From positions 62,001 through 126,000 of the forward strand of contig JANWWC010000003.1 in the NCBI GenBank assembly GCA_025056215.1: a stretch of DNA of 64,000 nt, in the 5' to 3' direction. Every line of letters begins with the position of its first letter. Position 1 is the first letter of the stretch. Positions 62,080-64,000 of this stretch are shown here, piece after piece. A program made the position numbers and the translations under genes. The notes under the pieces were generated by a model that saw only the letters and a list, made by a program, of their open reading frames with translations, was not told the DNA's origin and made no database searches. The stretch is from Cytophagales bacterium (lineage in GTDB: Bacteria > Bacteroidota > Bacteroidia > Cytophagales > Flammeovirgaceae).

Positions 62080-63774
62080 TCACCGCGGATTGAGCAACTC
62101 TAACTTTCCATTCACAAGTTTTACGACGGGAACATATTCATTTTCATTAGAACGAGAATAATCATAGCCTACGCTCATTACCCCTCTGAGAAAAGAAGAT
62201 TGGCGCATGGCTTCAATCAAAGAAGAAGGATTCTTACAAAGATGACTCCCAAACAAATACATTGTCTCGAATCCTAATCGAACAAATTTAGAAGGAAGAA
62301 TTCCCATCTTTTCGATGTACTTGTGAGTAAACCGTTTGACTAAGATAGAATCTTGATTGATTTGAAATTGCGGATAAACAAAGTGAACATTTGCGCGCTC
62401 AATTTGGTGAAATTTTATTTGGTCGAACTCCAACCAACTATAATCAGCCAAAATAGGAATGTTCAAATTTAAAGAAAGAGAAGCAGATAAGATATTAAAT
62501 GCAGTCGTTACATCGTTAGTAGCCGCATAGATGCAACTCTGGCGCAAAACAGAAACTTTTTGTAAAGAATCTGATAAAATTTTATAACCTTGTTTACCAA
62601 CCTCAAAAACATGAAAAAGTTCTACTTTGCCACCTTCTTGTTGAAATACTTTTTTAAAGGTTTCAGCTAATAACTTGCTGGAGGGTTGTTTGTCGTACAC
62701 AATGCAAGCATATTTGACTCGTAAATAGCGAATTGCAAAGAGAGCTGCTTGTTTTGCCTGAGTTTCGGGAGTAGTATGCAATAAAAAAGCAAAAGGATTA
62801 TTTTCAATCACTTGTGGATTAGTAGACAAAGGATTGACCATAGGAATTTGATACTGCTTTGAAAATTCCTTCACCAACGGAACAGTATTAGGGTGAAGAG
62901 GACCAATAATCAAATTTGACTTTTGAAATTCTGGATTTGCAAGAATGCGCCTCACTTTCAAACTATCTTTGTTAGTATCGAATACTAAAAGATTAAACAC
63001 ACAAGAAGGAAATGTTTCCATTAAAATTTCAGTTGCAATCCGAACCCCTTCGTATAAATCGAACACGTACTGGTTTTTAATAGAACGAGCCGAAACAGCA
63101 TTGTCTCCTAATACAAACGGTAATAGTAATGCTACTCTTATGAAAGATTTTAAACCATGATTGCCAGTATTTGGTTTTTCTACCCAAGAAGCCAAAACAG
63201 GAGAGTTTTCTAAGTGCAAAAGCTGTTGAATGACCTGCTCAAACAAAGCGTGGTTTCTCAAAGAGTAAGGCTGCTCTTTAAGTTTGTAGAACAAAATCTC
63301 CAAAAAAGCACGGTCCTGATACGAAGAAGAATAATTAGCTTCTAAATCGTTAATCGACAAGTTATTGTAAATGTTCTTTTTAGCTAAATACACATCTTCT
63401 GCCCAAAAAGGATCCTGAATTTTTTGAAGCATTTGTAGGGCAGAAAAGTATTCTTTTTTTTCCATTAAACACAACGATTCTAAAAAATACGCTTCTTCTT
63501 TTTTCTCCCAAGAAGGTTGAGAGCTTTGCAAAAGTTGCAGCCATCGAACCGCTTCATCGAACTTATTAAGTTGATAAGCACAATAAGCATAAAAGTATAC
63601 TGCGTAAGGAAAGTAAGCTTTTTCAGAAGGATTTTTGGCTACACTTTCAAATATTGTCATAGCAGATTCGTATTTTCCTTCTAGTAGAAGCTTTTTTCCA
63701 TAAAAAAAAGGATTGCTAGATTGGCAAAAGGCAATTTCATAAATCGAGAGCCACAGAATCAAAAACTTTTTCAT
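62080..63774 (-). CDS. TPR plus type I periplasmic-binding protein, LpoA-like architecture
   Basis: 564 residues, signal peptide ~1-18 (FLILWLSIYEIAFCQ). Residues ~25-200 are TPR-type helical repeats (LEGKYESAMTIFESVAKNPSEKAY in part, LNKFDEAVRWLQLLQSS). Residues ~210-555 are a type I periplasmic-binding fold (RVALLLPFVLGDN, NLIIGPLHPNTVPLVKEFSKQYQIPMVNPLST in part, VKYACIVYDKQPSSKLLAETF). No ABC permease or ATPase is nearby, and TPR + PBP-I is the arrangement of LpoA, the PBP1A activator. A role at the cell wall is therefore as likely as transport, but only by architecture. Confidence 0.75.
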   Translation of the reverse strand: MKKFLILWLSIYEIAFCQSSNPFFYGKKLLLEGKYESAMTIFESVAKNPSEKAYFPYAVYFYAYCAYQLNKFDEAVRWLQLLQSSQPSWEKKEEAYFLESLCLMEKKEYFSALQMLQKIQDPFWAEDVYLAKKNIYNNLSINDLEANYSSSYQDRAFLEILFYKLKEQPYSLRNHALFEQVIQQLLHLENSPVLASWVEKPNTGNHGLKSFIRVALLLPFVLGDNAVSARSIKNQYVFDLYEGVRIATEILMETFPSCVFNLLVFDTNKDSLKVRRILANPEFQKSNLIIGPLHPNTVPLVKEFSKQYQIPMVNPLSTNPQVIENNPFAFLLHTTPETQAKQAALFAIRYLRVKYACIVYDKQPSSKLLAETFKKVFQQEGGKVELFHVFEVGKQGYKILSDSLQKVSVLRQSCIYAATNDVTTAFNILSASLSLNLNIPILADYSWLEFDQIKFHQIERANVHFVYPQFQINQDSILVKRFTHKYIEKMGILPSKFVRLGFETMYLFGSHLCKNPSSLIEAMRQSSFLRGVMSVGYDYSRSNENEYVPVVKLVNGKLELLNPR

Positions 63775-63788
63775 GTTTAGTGTTAGAA

Positions 63789-63808
63789 AAATTGAAAATT
63801 TTCAATTT
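63789..63808. repeat. 20-bp perfect palindrome upstream of the LpoA-like gene
   Basis: The sequence AAATTGAAAATTTTCAATTT reads the same on both strands, 14 bp upstream of the ATG at 63774. It could be an operator or an AT-rich hairpin. No promoter boxes were seen around it. Confidence 0.45.
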
Positions 63809-63848
63809 CAAAATGGCAATTTATTGGTGTTTTCTCATGTAAACAAAC

Positions 63849-63867
63849 TCTCAATCCTGGTTTGAGA
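63849..63867 (-). terminator. Possible terminator after the partial barrel gene
   Basis: On the minus strand TCTCAA / TTGAGA (63862-63867 and 63849-63854), 7-base loop, followed by GTTTGTTTAC. A weak stem, 28 bases past the stop of the partial gene. Confidence 0.35.
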
Positions 63868-63895
63868 AGCGCCAGAAAGCCCAGAAGTTTCAGAT

Positions 63896-64000
63896 TTAAT
63901 CATAAAAGTACCAACTTAACCCGAACTCAAACTCTCTTGCCTGACCTGCATAATGAGGAGTAACGTAATAGCCCGGCGTATTAAAGCCTATTTTTTGGAG
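63896..64000 (-). CDS. C-terminal end of an outer-membrane barrel-like protein (5' end outside window)
   Basis: A frame open to the window edge encodes 34 residues ending in a stop at 63896-63898. The text has NTPGYYVTPHYAGQ followed by EFEFGLSWYFYD. Alternating hydrophobic/polar residues and a terminal aromatic strand are typical of the last strand of Bacteroidota outer-membrane beta-barrels. Too little is present to name the family. Confidence 0.55.
   Translation of the reverse strand, partial: LQKIGFNTPGYYVTPHYAGQAREFEFGLSWYFYD

Noticed and set aside
1-64000. Mobile elements, prophage, CRISPR or defence islands
   Set aside because: No transposase, integrase, phage structural gene, regularly spaced repeats or recognised defence genes were seen; the caspase-fold protein is secreted and isolated, so I do not call it a defence system.

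Overview
The window is a piece of chromosome from a member of the Bacteroidota, most likely a Cytophagales-type bacterium. The DNA is AT-rich. The gene content is typical of that phylum: an alternative complex III respiratory module, OstA-like and LptC-type lipopolysaccharide export proteins, a carboxypeptidase-regulatory/TonB-type barrel, DUF5916, DUF6089-like, DUF4271 and DUF3137 proteins, and a PorE-like PD40/OmpA protein. Five places carry a close match to the Bacteroidota housekeeping promoter (TTTG, 19-20 bp, TAnnTTTG), in front of the tRNA pair, the PorE-like gene, coxB, rplC and actD. There are no insertion sequences, phage genes or CRISPR arrays. Both ends cut through genes: fusA at the left, and an outer-membrane barrel-like gene at the right.

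Layout. 1-6.0 kb: end of fusA, rpsJ, a rhomboid protease with a START-like protein, lptC with a polytopic membrane protein, ilvN. 6.1-15.3 kb: a DUF5916 outer-membrane protein directly behind a tRNA-Lys/tRNA-Leu pair, a BatE-like protein, a PorE-like protein with two OmpA domains, and a large outer-membrane beta-barrel protein. 15.3-22.3 kb: coxB-coxA, then a transglutaminase-like protein with a PhoR-like kinase, and a DUF3137 protein. 22.3-26.4 kb: a self-contained ribosomal protein unit rplC-rplD-rplW-rplB-rpsS-rplV-rpsC with its own promoter, leader stem-loop and terminator. 26.5-35.3 kb: a DUF6089-like protein, phosphohexomutase, ECF-type sigma factor, glycosyltransferase, sugar transporter, a membrane J-domain/TPR protein, dnaJ and grpE. 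35.5-42.0 kb: a PhoB-like regulator, a HEAT-repeat lipoprotein, actD-actE-actF, pfkA, lptB. 42.0-46.7 kb: a 519 bp gene-free gap holding a candidate structured RNA, then a 1393-residue secreted beta-propeller/caspase-fold protein. 46.7-64 kb: rnr, uxaB, hemD, DUF4271, an SDR protein, sucD, a MORN-type repeat protein, cysD, truB, an OstA-like protein, malic enzyme, and an LpoA-like TPR/periplasmic-binding protein.

The main theme is broken-up conserved operons. The S10 ribosomal operon is in two pieces on opposite strands, with rpsJ behind fusA and rplC-rpsC 20 kb away. The second piece stops after rpsC instead of running into rplP-rpmC-rpsQ. The respiratory cluster is also in pieces: actDEF without actABC, and coxBA 19 kb away. 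LPS-transport genes, the PhoR/PhoB-like pair and several two-subunit enzymes (ilvN, sucD, cysD) are likewise present without their usual neighbours. Convergent genes are packed nearly end to end (six pairs overlap or lie 4 bp or less apart).

All function calls rest on reading translated sequence and motifs by eye. No database search, structure prediction or folding calculation was run.
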